A stretch of DNA of 64,000 nt from Chalciporus piperatus (taxonomy: Eukaryota; Basidiomycota; Agaricomycetes; Boletales; Boletaceae): positions 1-64,000 of the forward strand of contig JBBPTG010000026.1 in NCBI GenBank assembly GCA_038093975.1, read 5' to 3'. A model generated the notes under the pieces. The model was not told the origin of the DNA and did not search any database. It saw nothing but the letters and a program-made list of their open reading frames with translations. The position numbers were made by a program, and so were the translations under genes. Positions within the stretch are counted from its first letter, which is position 1. Every line of letters begins with the position of its first letter. Shown here piece by piece: positions 20,265-33,648 of this stretch.

Positions 20265-20504
20265 AAACACGGTTCTGGTGCGAGACTGGCCGACTTGGAC
20301 ACCATCCTCAACATTCCATCGCCGGATCTCGGACCCATACTCTCCACAGACGACGTTCCGACCACTGGGAGTGTATGTGACTGTCCATATGTGCTGCCCA
20401 CTGGGATTGTTGATCACTTTCACACCAAGGAGTTGGAGGATCGTCAACACATGATAGCTTCTCGCATTATAACGACTCGTACTACCCTTTCTCAGCACCG
20501 ACAT
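20265..20504 (-). pseudogene. 5' relic of a WD40-TPR family gene
   Basis: On the minus strand an ATG at 20504 is followed by a segment similar to intron 1 of the other copies (a TACGAGT block, then TGTTGAC). A WD40 piece then reads HIWTVTYTPSGRNVVCGEYG and IRRWNVEDGVQVG. This aligns with the first propeller blade of the intact copy at 29967-32715 (ICSVAFTPDGKHVVGGDAAG, IRRWKMEDAQQV). The similarity ends after the first blade. It points away from the tandem array that begins about 900 bp to the right. Confidence 0.7.
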
Positions 20505-21429
20505 CCTCACCAACGAGGAATCACAGAAAGCCAACCGATGTGGGGGTATTGGGAGAGATTGCGGTCGTTCGCTCGAGGTGCGCGGGATATGCATGTTTTC
20601 TGCTGTCGGTACCAATCGGTTCGCACCTCGTGTTCTTTGAGAACTTGGTCTCGCCCATCAAGCACTGGCAAGCAGCAAGCTCGTATCACTTCGCCGTCAT
20701 CATCAATCGTCGAACCATTTCAGGGTTCTTTCACAGCGCAGATGCCATCTGTTATTGAATCCGATCAACGTGAATGTGAGGAAGGAGTCGTCATATATAC
20801 TCACTGGATGATGTATGGGCAACACGCCCAGAACGGAGCGACTCGTCGGAGGTATGATGACAAAGATCAGAGAGTTGGACGAGGAGAAGCAACTGAAGCA
20901 ATTCGAAAACAAGGAAGTGAGACTTGGCTTGCAGACAAATCTTCCGACTGATGGTCGCACAAACCGCAAAGTCCAAATGAAGAGGCGCAAGATCATCTCT
21001 ATGACAGGCTAGGAGAAGGCAATCATGTCTTCCTGTATTAATCGAGGTACAGGGCACGCGGTAGAACCCATGACCACAATAGATCTCGATCGTCCTCAAT
21101 CCGAGGGAACTGCCAAGGTAAACCTCGTCGAAGGCGTGTCTAGTTCACCACAAAGTGATTAACGGAATTCCCTTAACCCACTTCCCAAGCCGCAGATTCC
21201 TGTTCAGATACACCCTACACTGATTTCATCATGCCAGATCAGTGCTGACCGAGATATCATAAGATACCCAAGCCGCGTGCGTGGCCGCTCACGTGAACTG
21301 ATTCATATCGATCGATGTACTGAGTCAGTTACCTGCGAGCGGAACAAGGGCACATTGTACATTCCTTTCTGAAATTTTAACACCAGGGCTGCTTGAAATC
21401 GGATCCTGTACAAGCTCGTTCACTGACGA
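20505..21429. other. intergenic region between a relic and the tandem array
   Basis: No gene recognised. If the flanking relic and copy 1 are ends of divergent genes, this would have been their shared upstream region. Confidence 0.4.
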
Positions 21430-23563
21430 TGGGTGCGTATACCGGGTTTTGGAGACGGTAGAGCTTTCATGCTGACACCTTCTCAAGGTCAAGGCGCAAA
21501 AGCAACCGAAATCACACTTCAAAATACAATATTTGCAGTCGCATTCACATCTGATGGGAATAACATCGTAACCGGAGGCGAAGAACAAACGCTGAAGCGT
21601 TGGAAAATCGATGATGGACTCCAAGTTGGACCGACAATGAATCATTATGGGAGTGTCTCTACGGTGGTCGCATCCAGAGATGGGCGGTGGATTGTCAGTG
21701 GAGATGGTGGAAACAGGGTGGTGGTCTGGAATGCGACCACTCACGAAAAGGTGGTCGAGATTGCAGAACCTGGACCGTACTCCGACTACGTGATGGTGAT
21801 GGCGGTCGACATTTCTCGCGATTCGACAAAATTTGCTTCCGGGTCGAATGACAACACTCTCCGGATCTTCAGCATGCCTTCCGGACGACGACTCATTCTT
21901 CCTGTTCAGCACGATTCTAATGTCGTTGCTGTCGCGTTCTCGCCAGATGGGGGCCGTATCGCCACCGCATCGTTTAACCGTGCCGTCAATCTCGTATCAA
22001 ATGGGAGATTCATAGCATGTTCGGCGGGCGCTTCAGTCTCATGTTGGGACAATGTTACTCACAAACAGATCGACGGCGGTATCGACCACAGCGCAAAGAT
22101 CCAGTGCATGTCCCTCTCACCAGATGAGAGATACCTCGCTTGCGGATATAGCAGCAAAGTCACAGTCCACGATCTCAGCAAAATCATTCCCCAGGTATAC
22201 TTCAATGACCGTGTAGGTGCATATTCAGTTGGGTCCCCTTGGCAGTGGCAAGGGTCCCTAGTGGCTGGTGTCCTAGTCGTAGGTGGTCGTCGGGTGTAGT
22301 CGCTAGTCTTCATCCAAGCCCTTCCCCCTCCTCTGGGGCAGCTAGCCTCTGCCCAGCCCTCTCCAATATCCGTTTGCGTTACTGAATTCTCTAACGAATC
22401 CACGCCCCTTGTCCAATATCCTTCACTCCTGGAAGTGAGCAATACCACTCTCAGACCTTGAATATAATCTTATCCAGCCAATGCTCACCTGATGCTATCG
22501 GAAGAGATCACGCGGGTTTCACATCCTAGTCACTACACACTTGCAAACCGTGCTCTTGTTCGGACGTGCCTTCAACAATGGGATGTAGCTATTGACGATG
22601 CCAAAAAGGTAGACTGCGATTCTTCGGTGTGACGTGTTCATGTTCACCCAAGCACTCGTCACTGAGTCCCTTTAAGCTGTCGCCTATAGGCCACATCTCA
22701 ATGGCTTACGCACTTGTATCCAAACTTGAAGGCGAACAGGAACTTGCACTGCAGGCGTTCGATTTCGTGTTTTGCGACTGTGATCCCCACGATAACAGGT
22801 TTCTATTGCTCGTTAAGGTGTGCCCGAAGTGCTAGGAATTCCATGCCACTGAGGTCTTTTCCAACAGGCTGTACTCCTATTCGTCTCCGGGAAGAATGAA
22901 GACGCGATTTCCCGCGTGGTTGGCTTGATCGCCACTACGGATGACGACACACGACCATACTACGTCCAGGCATGTATATTATATGATAACCACTTGCGGA
23001 GGCTGATGTTGGTATCTCTTGCAGGTCCTTGGCAGCATGTACGTGAAGCAAGGGGATCACGCACGTGCGACACAGCTGTTCCAAGGTGTTCCGCGCCAGG
23101 AGTGCTCCAAGAAATATCCTCACTTGACGAACATATCGCTTGTAAGCCTTGTTCATACTAATTTTGAATGGATAATAAGTATTTCCGATAGATATTCAAG
23201 TGGAGTTTCGATGAACTCGAGTTGTTGGCCTGGCAAGGTCTCTGCGAAACCTTGTACGCCTCGGGGAATACACGGCAAACCGTGGGAGGGTCTCCTCAGA
23301 AACTGAATCAGAGACAAACCAAGACTCTATCACGGACTCGCGAAGCAGCAGAGTCGATGTGGAAGCAGTCCCATCGGACGCATATACCTGGGCATTGCGA
23401 CTGATCGCAGTGACGCCTCGGGAGACCGTTCAACGCGTTGTTGCTTCTGAGACAGCTTAATGGTACGTACAAACGGGTAGCTGCAGGGAACGAGATAATT
23501 GTCCCTGGCCTGGGAGGCAACGCTCCGATGGACATCCGTACTGAGGTGCTCGAGATACTATAA
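21430..23563 (+). pseudogene. WD40-TPR-CTD family, copy 1 (decayed)
   Basis: The WD40 part reads from about 21490 to 22195, with blades such as DGNNIVTGGEEQTLKRW, DGRWIVSGDGGNRVVVW and DERYLACGYSSKVTVH. About one blade is deleted after ATASFNRAV. TPR pieces follow at about 22480-22610 and 22690-22815, then 22860-23140. Of the C-terminal domain only the start (IFKWSFDELELLAWQGLCETLYASG) and the end (FNALLLLRQLNGTYKRVAA to EVLEIL) remain; some 200 residues between them are missing and the two parts are out of frame. The usual MSTT-type first exon is also unrecognisable. It is not expected to make a full protein. One TPR intron (from 22970) has a GC donor. Confidence 0.8.
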
Positions 23564-23940
23564 TGTGTATGTAGCCATTCCGTTTCTCCGTATTTAGGGT
23601 TTGTCTGTACTTCTAACCTAGGTCCCATCGATCACTTACCTACTGCTAGTGCTGTCCTGTCGGTGACGTCCAGAAGAAGCATAGGCAACGACCATGCTTT
23701 TACAATGATTGAACGATGTGTTTACTGATCCAGGCCCCAAATAATAGATATGCCGCAGTTCGCATCCTCTCGATGATGTTGTGCTCCAGCCAGTGAACTC
23801 GGGTAAAATCATGTAAATAACTCTGCCCGTGGGAACCGCTCGACCCAACTTCAAGTCAGTGTCGCTCAGCTCTACTTGCCAACGTGACCTAGTGCACGGA
23901 ACAACGTCCCCATCATCAGCTGGGATTGTTCGTTTTCAGG
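23564..23940. other. spacer between array copies 1 and 2
   Basis: No gene seen. It must contain the 3' end of copy 1 and the promoter of copy 2. Confidence 0.4.
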
Positions 23941-26629
23941 ATGCCGACGCCAGGTATGCATACAAGCTACCAGAAAACGCGAATTTGCTATGTTGACACT
24001 TTTCCAACATGTAAAAGTCGTTGAAATCACAAGTCATGACGCTATACGGTCAATCGCCTTTACAGCTGATGGCAACGATATCCTAAGCGGCGACTGCGAG
24101 GGCCAGATTCATCGCTGGAGAGTCGGAGATGCCACAAGAGTCGGAGAGATGATGCAAACGAGTGGCAGCGTCAATGCCATTGCCGTGTCGAACGACGGTC
24201 GGTGGATAGTGACCGGAGACTTTAACATCGTCATCGTTTGGGATGCAGCTACTCATGGAAAGGCACTCGAGGTAACAGACCATACGGAAAAGGTGTTTGC
24301 CGTAGACATCTCGAAAGACTCGGCACGATTCGCATCTGCCTTGAAAGACAAAACCATTCGCATCTTCGATATCACGACCGGAGTTCAACTCATTCCTCCG
24401 GTGTTGCTCTGCGGCTTCGTGGTTGCCCTTAAATTCTGTCCAAGCGGAGCTCGAATCGCAGCTGCTATCTGGAAAGAGGGCTGTTCGACATTCGAGTCGG
24501 TGGGAATGGTTTTCCAGCCACTCCACTTGCTTGGTCCTCTGATGGGAACCAACTATTCACTGCCTCAGCTGCCAAAATCACTTGTTTCGATGTATCTGCA
24601 TCGTCATGCTCCGAGTGGCCGATACAAACGGACAAGTTACCAGCATCTCTCGTATCCAATGGGAGGTTCATATGTTGCTCTGCGAATTCTTCTGTCTCGT
24701 TTTGGGATGTTCTGTCGCATAAGCAGATTGGTGATGCTTTCGAACACGCCGAACCCATTATCTGTTGTGCCCTCTCGCCTGATGCGCGGTCTCTCGCATG
24801 TGCAAGTGACAGAAAGATAACAGTCTACAAGCTTGATGCTCTACTTCAAAGTCTCTATGTAAGCTCTGGTCGAGTCACCCCATCTATTCAAAATATCTGA
24901 TGTTAGTTTTTCTCGTTTTGCTGTTTTTTCTTTCTCTGGACCCTTTTAGCTGCGGCCAACTGTATCTCGATTTCCACTCATGAAACTGAGAACGGAGGTG
25001 TTTGAAGAATGGCAGCGTGACGACGCAGCAAATGTTGAAGCAATGCTATCGGAAGAGTTATCTTCCAGTCGCGGCCATCACGCGTTTGCGAATCGCGCAC
25101 TAATCCGAACGTCTCTGAAACAGTGGAATGCTGCGATCGAGGATGCCAGCAGGGTGACTTCTCATTCTTTTCCCTAATTCATCTTTACTCACATGTTCAC
25201 AACAAGTCCATAGAGATCAGGCCATCACCCATTGGTCATATTGCAAAGGCCCTCGCACTTGTTGGCGCAGGCAAAAAAGACCTGGCTCTGTCTGAATTTG
25301 ATTTCGTACTCTGTGATTGTGATCCCAATGACACCAAACTTCTCTTCGTCATCAAGGTGCGCGCTTATTATGCCAAGTCCTTCCCGGGATTAAGCACGGT
25401 TTTACTAGGCTGTCCTCGTCTTCATCTGTGGCAAACATGAAGATGCGATCTTCCGCATACATGGCTTGATGTCCAACACTGACAGGGAGACAAAATTGTA
25501 CTGTACTCAGGCAGGCACTTTACATGATGTCGAAAGCACGTTCATTACTCATGGCTGTGATAGGTCCTAGGGAACATGTATTTGAAGAAATGTGACTATG
25601 AAGGCGCCCTACAATTGTTGCGAGCTGTTCCAAATTCTGAGCCATCCCATGAAATGCCTCAGATTGTGACGATCTCACTTGTAAGCTTCCTTTTGACATG
25701 ATATTTCCGTGCACCGACGTGCCCGATAGATATTTGGCTGGAGTTTTAACGAGCTTGAAACCATTGCTTGGACACGGTTATGTGACAGCTTGCGTGTCTC
25801 TGGACGCATAAAGCAACTTGGAGAAGTGCTCCTCAAGATGGTAGACCCGTTACCAGAGGGAGACAGGGGAGCTGCGCATGGCCGTATTTTGGAAGAGATA
25901 ATAACGCGTTCCGGTGATGCATCTCTTCTTGTATGGACTGGCCAACCCTCCGCATATAACAGCTGCCTTCCTTCATCCCCTACCATTTATTCCAAGTCAC
26001 CATACAGTCCTCCGCCCTTCGAAGGGACCGAAATGGAAACGCGCACCTCGGAACTACGGCCTATTTTTACACCACTTGATGCTGTGGTCATATACGACCG
26101 CGTTACTCGCTTGAAGCCAGTGCGCTTCTTCAACCGCCACCTCCGTCTCCCGTGCGTCGTATTCCGCGTTCAGACCCTCAACAAAACTGCGGACGACGTA
26201 TATCATGCTCATGCAACTAGCCTTGGTGACGTAGAGTTCACTGCAGACGACATGCTTCCATTGAAGAAACCGCGACGACTCGTGTTCGTGCACCCATGGA
26301 TTCATCGTCTTCGCGATCCACATGACAATATCACTTTTGAAGAAGACTCGGATGTGAATATGGAGTCCAGCTCGGAGTCATGCATCGGATCGGATTCTCA
26401 GATGGCTCCCGCTTCAGTCATTGAGGATGGCCCTTCAGCTCCCTCAGATATATACACGCGGGCATTGCAGTTGATTGCTCGCCTTGGACAACCGTTCAAT
26501 GCACTGCTACTTCTCAGGCAATCAGATGGAACATACAGGCGTGTCGCTGCCGAACACGAGATCGTCATACCGGGTCTTGGATGCAACATTCCAAAGGATA
26601 TTCATGCGGAAGTATTGGATGTAGTGTGA
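23941..26629 (+). pseudogene. WD40-TPR-CTD family, copy 2 (lesion in the propeller)
   Basis: Exon 1 is ATGCCGACGCCAG (23941-23953); exon 2 starts at 24018 (VEITSHDAIRSIAF). The propeller reads well for four blades, then near 24470 a deletion of about 40 bp with a frameshift removes the end of one blade. The reading resumes in another frame (ITCFDVSAS, RFICCSANSSVSFWDV, RSLACASDRKITVYKL). TPR exons follow, with HAFANRALIRTSLKQWNAAIEDA, PIGHIAKALALVGAGKKDLALSEFDF and NMYLKKCDYEGALQLL. The C-terminal domain exon (about 25731-26629) is intact: SGRIKQLGEVLLKMV, NSCLPSSPTIY, LPCVVFRV, RLVFVHPWIHRL, ALQLIARLGQPFNALLLL. The intron at 25511 has a GC donor. Either the propeller lesion is inactivating or a further splice bypasses it. 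Confidence 0.75.
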
Positions 26630-26837
26630 GAGTGTTGATGGATTTTCTTCCCTTCTCTTCGAATCCCAGGACTCAGTTTGCATTCCCCGACACAGCACTT
26701 AGCTTTTAACATAATTGTTGTCTACACCACCTCCTGTTTCACGCATGGGCGCCCGTGTGAAATGATCCACGTTGGTGGCTGTACACTAGGTGTCCCAAAC
26801 CCTGGCACGCACGGTAAACATCCCCATGAATTTACCA

Positions 26838-29644
26838 ATGTCGACAACAATTGGTACGTCCGACTTGGGCCAGAGCGCTGAGCTTTGCGTGTTGACAATA
26901 CCGCAAGATCACACCGAAATGAAAGTTGTTGAAAGCACGAACGGAAAGAAGATATATTCAGTAGCGTTCACGACCGACGGAAAGTGTGTTGTAGGCGGTA
27001 ATGAAGTAGGCGGAATTCGACGATGGAACATTCGGGATGCTCAGCAAATCGGACCAACGATGACGACCACGGGCCAGGTCTTGGCTGCTTCTGTGTCAAA
27101 GGATGGACGATGGATAGCGACTGGGGACGGAGGAAAGAAAGTTATCATCTTGAATGCAAGTACACACCAGAAAGCCTTGGAGATTATGGAGTTTCAGAAC
27201 TGGGTGTGGGTTGTGGACATCACGAGCGACTCCACCCGGATTGCTGCTAAATCGAGCGACAAGTCGGCCCGAATTTTCAGCATGACTACTGGCACTCAGC
27301 TGGTCCCTCCCATTCAGCACGACAGTCCTGTTTCTGGTCTCAAATTCTCCCCTGCAGGCGATAGAATCGCTACCGCTGCCTATAATCGCTCCGTCCGCAT
27401 CTATAATTCCCACACCGGAGAGAAGCTCTTCGACATCCCAGTGTGTGTCCGAGATCATCGAATCACTCCTTTACCCTGGTCTCCTGATGGTCGGGAAGTC
27501 TTTGCTATCTCGCCTGGCAAGATCACTTGCCTTGACACGTCAACGTCCGCGTGCTCGGAGTGGCCAATACACAACACGGACTCACAAACATCTATTGTAA
27601 CCAACGGGAGGTTTATAGCTTGTTCTGCAGGCGGGATGTCGTTTCACACAAGCAGATCGGTCGCGTCCTCGAATATGCCGTGAAAATTCAGTGCATTGCT
27701 CTTTCTCCTGGCGAGCGGTTTCTCGCATGTGGAAATAGCCAAAATATCATTTCACAAGCTTGGCGAAATACTCCCTAGCGAATATGTGAGCCCATAGATT
27801 CGTTCATCCATGGCATTGGCATTCCTAACAATTCTTTCATTAATCCACCATTTATGCTTTGTTCGGCCTCGGTCAGCTCTCACCCCCCGCATCTCTACCT
27901 TTAATCATGGAAGTGAGCAGTTTGGCGATCGAGCCATGGATGCAGGGCGACACCAAGCGGACGGAGGCGATCTTATCGGATGAGATTGGGCGATCGGATG
28001 AGATTGGGCGATCCAACTCCAATTACCACGCACTTGCGAACCGCGCGCTGATACGAGCCCGTTTGAAACAGTGGGACACAGCGCTGGAGGACGCGACCAT
28101 GGTAACTCCTACTTTCATTTGGAATGGTTGTATTTACTTAGGTCACGCGATCAGGTCCCTCCAGGTCAAGGCATCGTCAATAGGACACATCGCCAAGGCC
28201 CTCGCTCTGACTGGCGGTGGCCAAGTAGACCTTGGATTGTTGAATTTCGTGTTTCGTCACTGCGATCCGCAGGATAACGTATTCCTCTTAGCCATCAAGG
28301 TATGTCCGATACCTGTCAAACTTTTCGGATAGTGACCTCCTTTACCCAGTCCATCCTCACGTTCGCATGCGGAAAACATGAAGATGCCGTACTGCGTATT
28401 CGTGGTTTAATCACGGACTCGGACGAAGCAACAAGATATCACTGCGCTCAGGTGTGTGATCCACGACATCCAGCTGTAGACTTCACTGCTAAAAGTTACA
28501 ACAGATTATTGGAAACATCTACATAAAGCGATGCGAATATAAACATGCGATACAGTTATTGCGAGCCGCTCATATCCTAACTTCATCGTACGAAGGTCCT
28601 CAGCTTAAGATGATCTCCCTTGTAAAGTTCCCTTTTTCACGACTACAACTCCATGCAAATTAACTGACTGTCTGGATAGATATTTGGCTGGTCCTTCGAT
28701 GGACTCGAGAGCAAGGCGTGGAAACGTTTGCGTGAAACCTTGTATGCGTCGGGATACATCAAAGAACTTGGCGAAGCTCTTCTCGAAATGGTCAGTCCTT
28801 TACCGGAAGACGATAAGGAAGTTGAACACTGTCACATTCTCGAGGAGGCCGTGATGCGTTCCAGAGACGTGGTTTTCCTATCCTGGACCGGTCGCTCTTC
28901 TGCGTACAACAGCTGCCTCTCCGCTTCCCCTGGATCCTTCGCACAAACAATGTACACTCCGCCCACACTCACAGAAGCCGAAATAGAGAATCGTACAACA
29001 GAACTACGCGCCATCTTCCCGCCAAGCGACTACGATGCCGTCGTGATTTACGACCGTATCACCCGCCTGCAACCAGTACGTTTCGCCAATCGTCGTCTCC
29101 TCCTTCCTTGCCTCGTGTTCCGTGTCCGAAGCCTGAGCAAGCCTGAGAATGAGGCGAACAATTACCGTGCCAAGACTACTTGCCTGGGTGATGTTGAGTT
29201 CGTCACAGACGACGCGCTTCCATTGAACGAACCCCAGAGACTCATACTCGTTCACCCGTGGATCCGTCACCTCTACGATTCACACGCAGAGATCAGTTCC
29301 GATGATGAGCTCGAGTTGGACGCCGATACCAACAGCTCTAACCCGGGCTCTGGCTCTGTCAGCGATGTGGATACCGATGCAGAGATCGTGCATGCCTCCC
29401 TGATAGAGGAGGCCCCTTCGGAACGGTTGGACACGTACACACGGGCATTGCAGTTGATCGCTCGCCTCGGTCAACCGTTCAGTGCGCTGCTGCTGCTAAA
29501 ACAGACGGACGGGACTTACAAGCGTGACATGTTACTGCCGAACATGATATCGTCGTCCCCGGTTTTGGGAGCAATGTTCCGAAGGACATCCGTGCAGAGG
29601 TGTTGGAGGTTGTCGAAGGTGGATATCACTCTGTTCCTTTATAG
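26838..29644 (+). pseudogene. WD40-TPR-CTD family, copy 3 (several frameshifts)
   Basis: Exon 1 starts MSTTI at 26838; intron 1 is 26854-26907. The propeller (from 26908) is complete for six blades, ending RFIACSAGG. A deletion near 27635 then shifts the frame (VSHKQIG and RFLACGN are still legible). The TPR exon at about 27880-28100 carries a small in-frame duplication (SDEIGR twice). TPRs continue to about 28620. The C-terminal domain exon starts at about 28680 (IFGWSFDGLESKAW) and is open through ALQLIARLGQPFSALLLLKQTDGTYKR. A short indel near 29525 then puts the last 30 codons out of frame. With at least three lesions this is best called a pseudogene, though the C-terminal exon is well kept. 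Confidence 0.75.
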
Positions 29645-29966
29645 CTCGGGAGTCCCAGCCAGGAAAATCGCTGTCTTGTTTGCTTTGTTCTTCGTCCGTC
29701 ATGCATCCCCCTTCTCATGTCGTCTCCTTCAACCTGTACTCGATGTTCAAAGCTTCCATCCATGCTGCGATATATCTCGTATATTGGATAACATGATCAG
29801 CCTTATTGAATCGAAATGCATTGAGCGTCTGTGACGCCTGGAAGTCGCCTGGACCACTCGATGCCCGTGTGAACTGATCCACGTTGATTCTAGGAAACGC
29901 GCGCACTTTGCGACCAGACCACGTCAGCCCGCCCAATCTCTAGAAAAGTAGAGCTCGTGAGGGCTT
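29645..29966. other. spacer between array copies 3 and 4
   Basis: No gene seen; it should contain the promoter of the intact copy 4. Confidence 0.4.
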
Positions 29967-32715
29967 ATGTCTACGACAATGATAGGTGCGTCCGAGTTGT
30001 GACAGAATGTCAAAATCCAGTGTCAACATCATTGTCAGATCATCACAACTCGTTGAAAACGACTGAAATCAAGAACGCGCATAACATATGCTCAGTCGCC
30101 TTTACGCCTGACGGAAAGCATGTTGTTGGCGGTGATGCAGCAGGTGGAATTCGTCGATGGAAGATGGAAGATGCTCAGCAAGTCGAACCGGCGATGGCAA
30201 CAGGTGGCCAGGTCACAACCATCGCTGTGTCGAAAGATGCGCAGTGGATAGTGACAGGAGATTGGCAGGGCAAGGTACTTGTCTGGAATGCAAGTACTCA
30301 CCAAAAGTCATTGGAGATCCCACACAACCTGAGCCTGGTGTGGGCTGTGGATATCACGAGTGACTCCACACGGATCGCTGCTGGATCAAACGAGTTGACG
30401 ACCCGAATTTTCAGTATCACCACCGGCGCCTCACCGATCCCTCCAATCCAGCACAACAATTCTGTCACTGGCCTCAAATTTTCTCCTGCTGGCGATCGAA
30501 TCGCCACTACTTCGTATGAAACCGACTCCTTCCGCATCTACAATACTCTCACCGGAGAGAAACTCCTCGATGTTTCGGTTCGCGTCCGAAGTTACCCAAT
30601 CACTCCCATAGCATGGTCTCCTGATGGTCAGCGAGTTTTTGTTGCGTCACCAGGGAAAATTACTTGCCTCAACACATCCACGTCCGCCTGCTCGGATTGG
30701 CCAATACACAACGCGGAGACACAAGCGTCCATTGTAACCAACGGGAGATTTATTGCCTGTTCTGCAGGAACTTCAGTCTCGTTTTGGGACGCCGTGTCGC
30801 ATAAGCAGATCGGTCGTATCCTCCAACACACCCATCAAGTTCAGTGCATTGCGCTGTCTCCGGATGAGAGGTTCCTCGCATGCGGAAATGGCACCAAAAT
30901 ATCGTTCTATCAGATTAGCGAGATCCTTCCTAGTCAATATGTAAGATTCCCGAGTTTTCATGTATAGTGTTGGCGCCGCTCACAATTTGTTTTTTTATCT
31001 ACCATTCCTAGGTGTTACCTCCCGCATCTCGACCTCCGCTTATGGAAGTGAGTTTCTCCGCGATCGAGCCATGGACACAAGGGGACGTCAAGAGGACTGA
31101 GGCAATCTTATCGCATGAGATCGGAGGGTCCAATTCCAACCACAACGTACTTGCGAACCGCGCGCTGACACGAGCTCGCTTAAAACAATGGAGCGCGGCG
31201 ATCGATGACGCCAATATGGTACTTTCTTCCCAATTCCTCCGGCCAACTCATACTCAATGGTACATTCATAGTCCTTGCAAACCAAGCCATCTCCGATTGG
31301 CCACCTTGCGAAGACCCTGGCGCTCATCGGAACAGGTGAACTAGATCTCGCACTTTTGGAATTCGACTTCACGTTTTATGTTTGCAATCCAAATGATGTC
31401 AAGTTTCTCTGCGTCATCAAGGTACGTGGTTGATTTGTTGCATACCTCCCGCGGTTAAACTCTCTCATCCAGGCCATCGTCACATTCATCTGCGGAAAGC
31501 GTGAAGATGCGATCTTACGCATGCGCGGCTTAATCGCTAACGCAGATGAAGAAGCAAAGAGCTATTGCATCCAGGCATGTGAAATTTTACGACATCAACA
31601 TAGAGTCCTTAGCGCTGATCATTTCCGCAGGTTCTAGGTAGCATGTACCTTAAGAAAGGCGACTATGAAGCTGCCATTCAATCATTCCAGGACTCGCCAC
31701 GTCTCCCTCCCACTCATGAAAGTCCTCAGCTCATAACAGTCTCACTTGTAAGACTCCACACTCATGATCACGTTTGACTGTATTCACTTTTCAATAGATA
31801 TTTGGCTGGAGCTTCGAAGAACTCGAAACCGTAACCTGGAAACGCCTATGTGAGAGCTTTTATGCCTCGGGGCGTATCAAAGAAGTCGGCGAGTCTCTTC
31901 TCAAGATGGTCGGCACGTTGGGCGAAGACGAAAAAGAGTCCGCCCATTGTCGTGTTCTAGAAGAGGCAGTAACGCGCTCGGGTGATGTGACTCTGCTTTC
32001 CTGGACAGGCCAGTGTTCTGCATACAACAGCTGCCTCCCGGCTTCGCCTTCCGTTTACACCCAAATGCTGTACACCCCTCCAAATCTTGGAGAAAAAGAG
32101 ATCGAAGGGCGTACTGCGGAACTGCGAACATCCATACCACAGATTGATGCCCATTTGATTCACGATCGGGTTACCCGCCTCTGGCCAGTACGCTTCACCA
32201 ATCGTCACCTCCATCTCCCATGCCTCGTTTTCCGTATTCAAAGTCTGAGCAAGAAAGAAGCAAACACTTACCTTGCAAAGGCGACTGGCCTCGGTGACGT
32301 AGAGTTTGTCACAGACGACACTATCCCATTGAACGAACCCCGACGACTCGTGTTCGTGCACCCGTGGCTCCGTCTTCTCTGTGATCCACAGGACAAGGTC
32401 ACTTCAGAAGATGGATTCGAGTCAGATGCGGATGCGGATGTAAACATGAACCCGGACTCTGTTGGTGATGTGGATAGCGAGATGGAGATCATGCGTATTT
32501 CGGTGGTAGAGGAAGCCCCCTTAGCCCCATTGGACACGTACACGCGGGCATTGCAGTTAATCGCTCGCCTCGGTCAACCGTTCAATGCGCTGCTGCTGCT
32601 CAAACAGTCAGACGGGACTTACAAGCGTGTTGCCGCCGATCAGGAGATCGTCGTTCCCGGTCTGGGAAGCAATGTTCCGAAGGACATCCGGGCGGAGGTG
32701 TTGGAGGTGGTTTGA
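29967..32715 (+). CDS. WD40-TPR-CTD protein, copy 4 (intact; HET-type C-terminal domain)
   Basis: The seven exons join perfectly: 29967-29985, 30039-30940, 31012-31218, 31272-31421, 31473-31574, 31631-31747 and 31798-32715. They encode 804 residues starting MSTT. Residues 15-307 form one propeller of about seven WD40 blades (for example DGKHVVGGDAAGGIRRW, DERFLACGNGTKISFY). Residues 308-499 are four TPR-like units, one per exon, all flanked by phase-0 introns. Residues 500-804 form a C-terminal domain (SWTGQCSAYNSCLPASPSVY, RLVFVHPWLRLL, ALQLIARLGQPFNALLLL, YKRVAADQEIVVPG) that also ends the HET protein at 54.5-55.2 kb. Intron 5 (31575-31630) uses a GC donor. There is no signal peptide or membrane segment, so it is probably cytosolic. 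WD40 and TPR domains bind proteins. A recognition or scaffold role is inference from the domains and from the clustered, decaying paralogues. Confidence 0.85.
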
Positions 32716-33648
32716 TGAGAATATGGTTCGCTGCTTTTTGCTTGGGCGAGGGGTTAATCCATCGTTCAACCCCGTTCGACTGTTTGCTTTATTCGTTGTC
32801 CGTCGTATGACTCGTATCACGTCTCTTTGCAAGTCGTCCCCGTTGTGCCAGTGAATGCTTTGTACGTCGACATGTACCTTCTCTATTATCCTTGTTCGCC
32901 ATCGTTGTTCATGCTTTCTACCGTTCCGTGTACTTGATCCTTGTGCTCGTGTTTGTTCCGATGTGCTATGTTCTCCAGTGAATTGTACTACTACCTGTCC
33001 AACCCCAGTTTCTATCACAATATCTTCACGGACTCGGACTCGATGGTAGACTCCATTCACTCAGATGAGGTGAAGAAAATAGCTTCTGGTAATTGATTGA
33101 CGAAACACCCTCAGGCTTGGGATTCAATCGCCATCATCGCCATCCGACAACCCTAGATGAAGAAGAATGCCTTAACTTGGTCCCAGGCGGGAACTGTAAA
33201 GAGAACTTCCCATAGCGAGGGTTTCGTACGGCGTACCTGTGCAAGCGTAAGGGGAAACGACGAGATGGAATCTTTGACGCCACCTCATCAGACTGGTATG
33301 GCGTCGAAGAAGGTGAAGAAAGGGCGTTCGACAAAAGAACTAAAACGACATTGTATTGTACGACAAGTGATAATAGATACACGGAGTCTAAAAAGGAATG
33401 ACGACGGGAAGTCCTGTAGGGAGCGTAGCTAGAGTGCAGAATGTACAGATGAAAATGATGTAGTAGGAATGGGACGAGAGAATCTATAGAGATACAGTAT
33501 ATGCAAGGAGGGTATAGTGAGTGTCTGAGGGTATGTACATGCAAAGAAAAAGGAATCTACGATGAAGGCTTCTTGAAGGGAGCGTGGCCAATAGGTTCGC
33601 CGGCTGGGATGGTAGTGGTAGCGATGTAGGGGAAGGCCATTTGTTCCC
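32716..33648. other. 3' flank of copy 4, no gene
   Basis: Bases up to about 33070 are the 3' flank of copy 4 and resemble, in matching orientation, the 3' flank of the last copy (62560-62865); one shared block contains GAGTCCGAGTCCGTGAA. The rest, to 33648, shows no gene that I can support. Confidence 0.55.
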
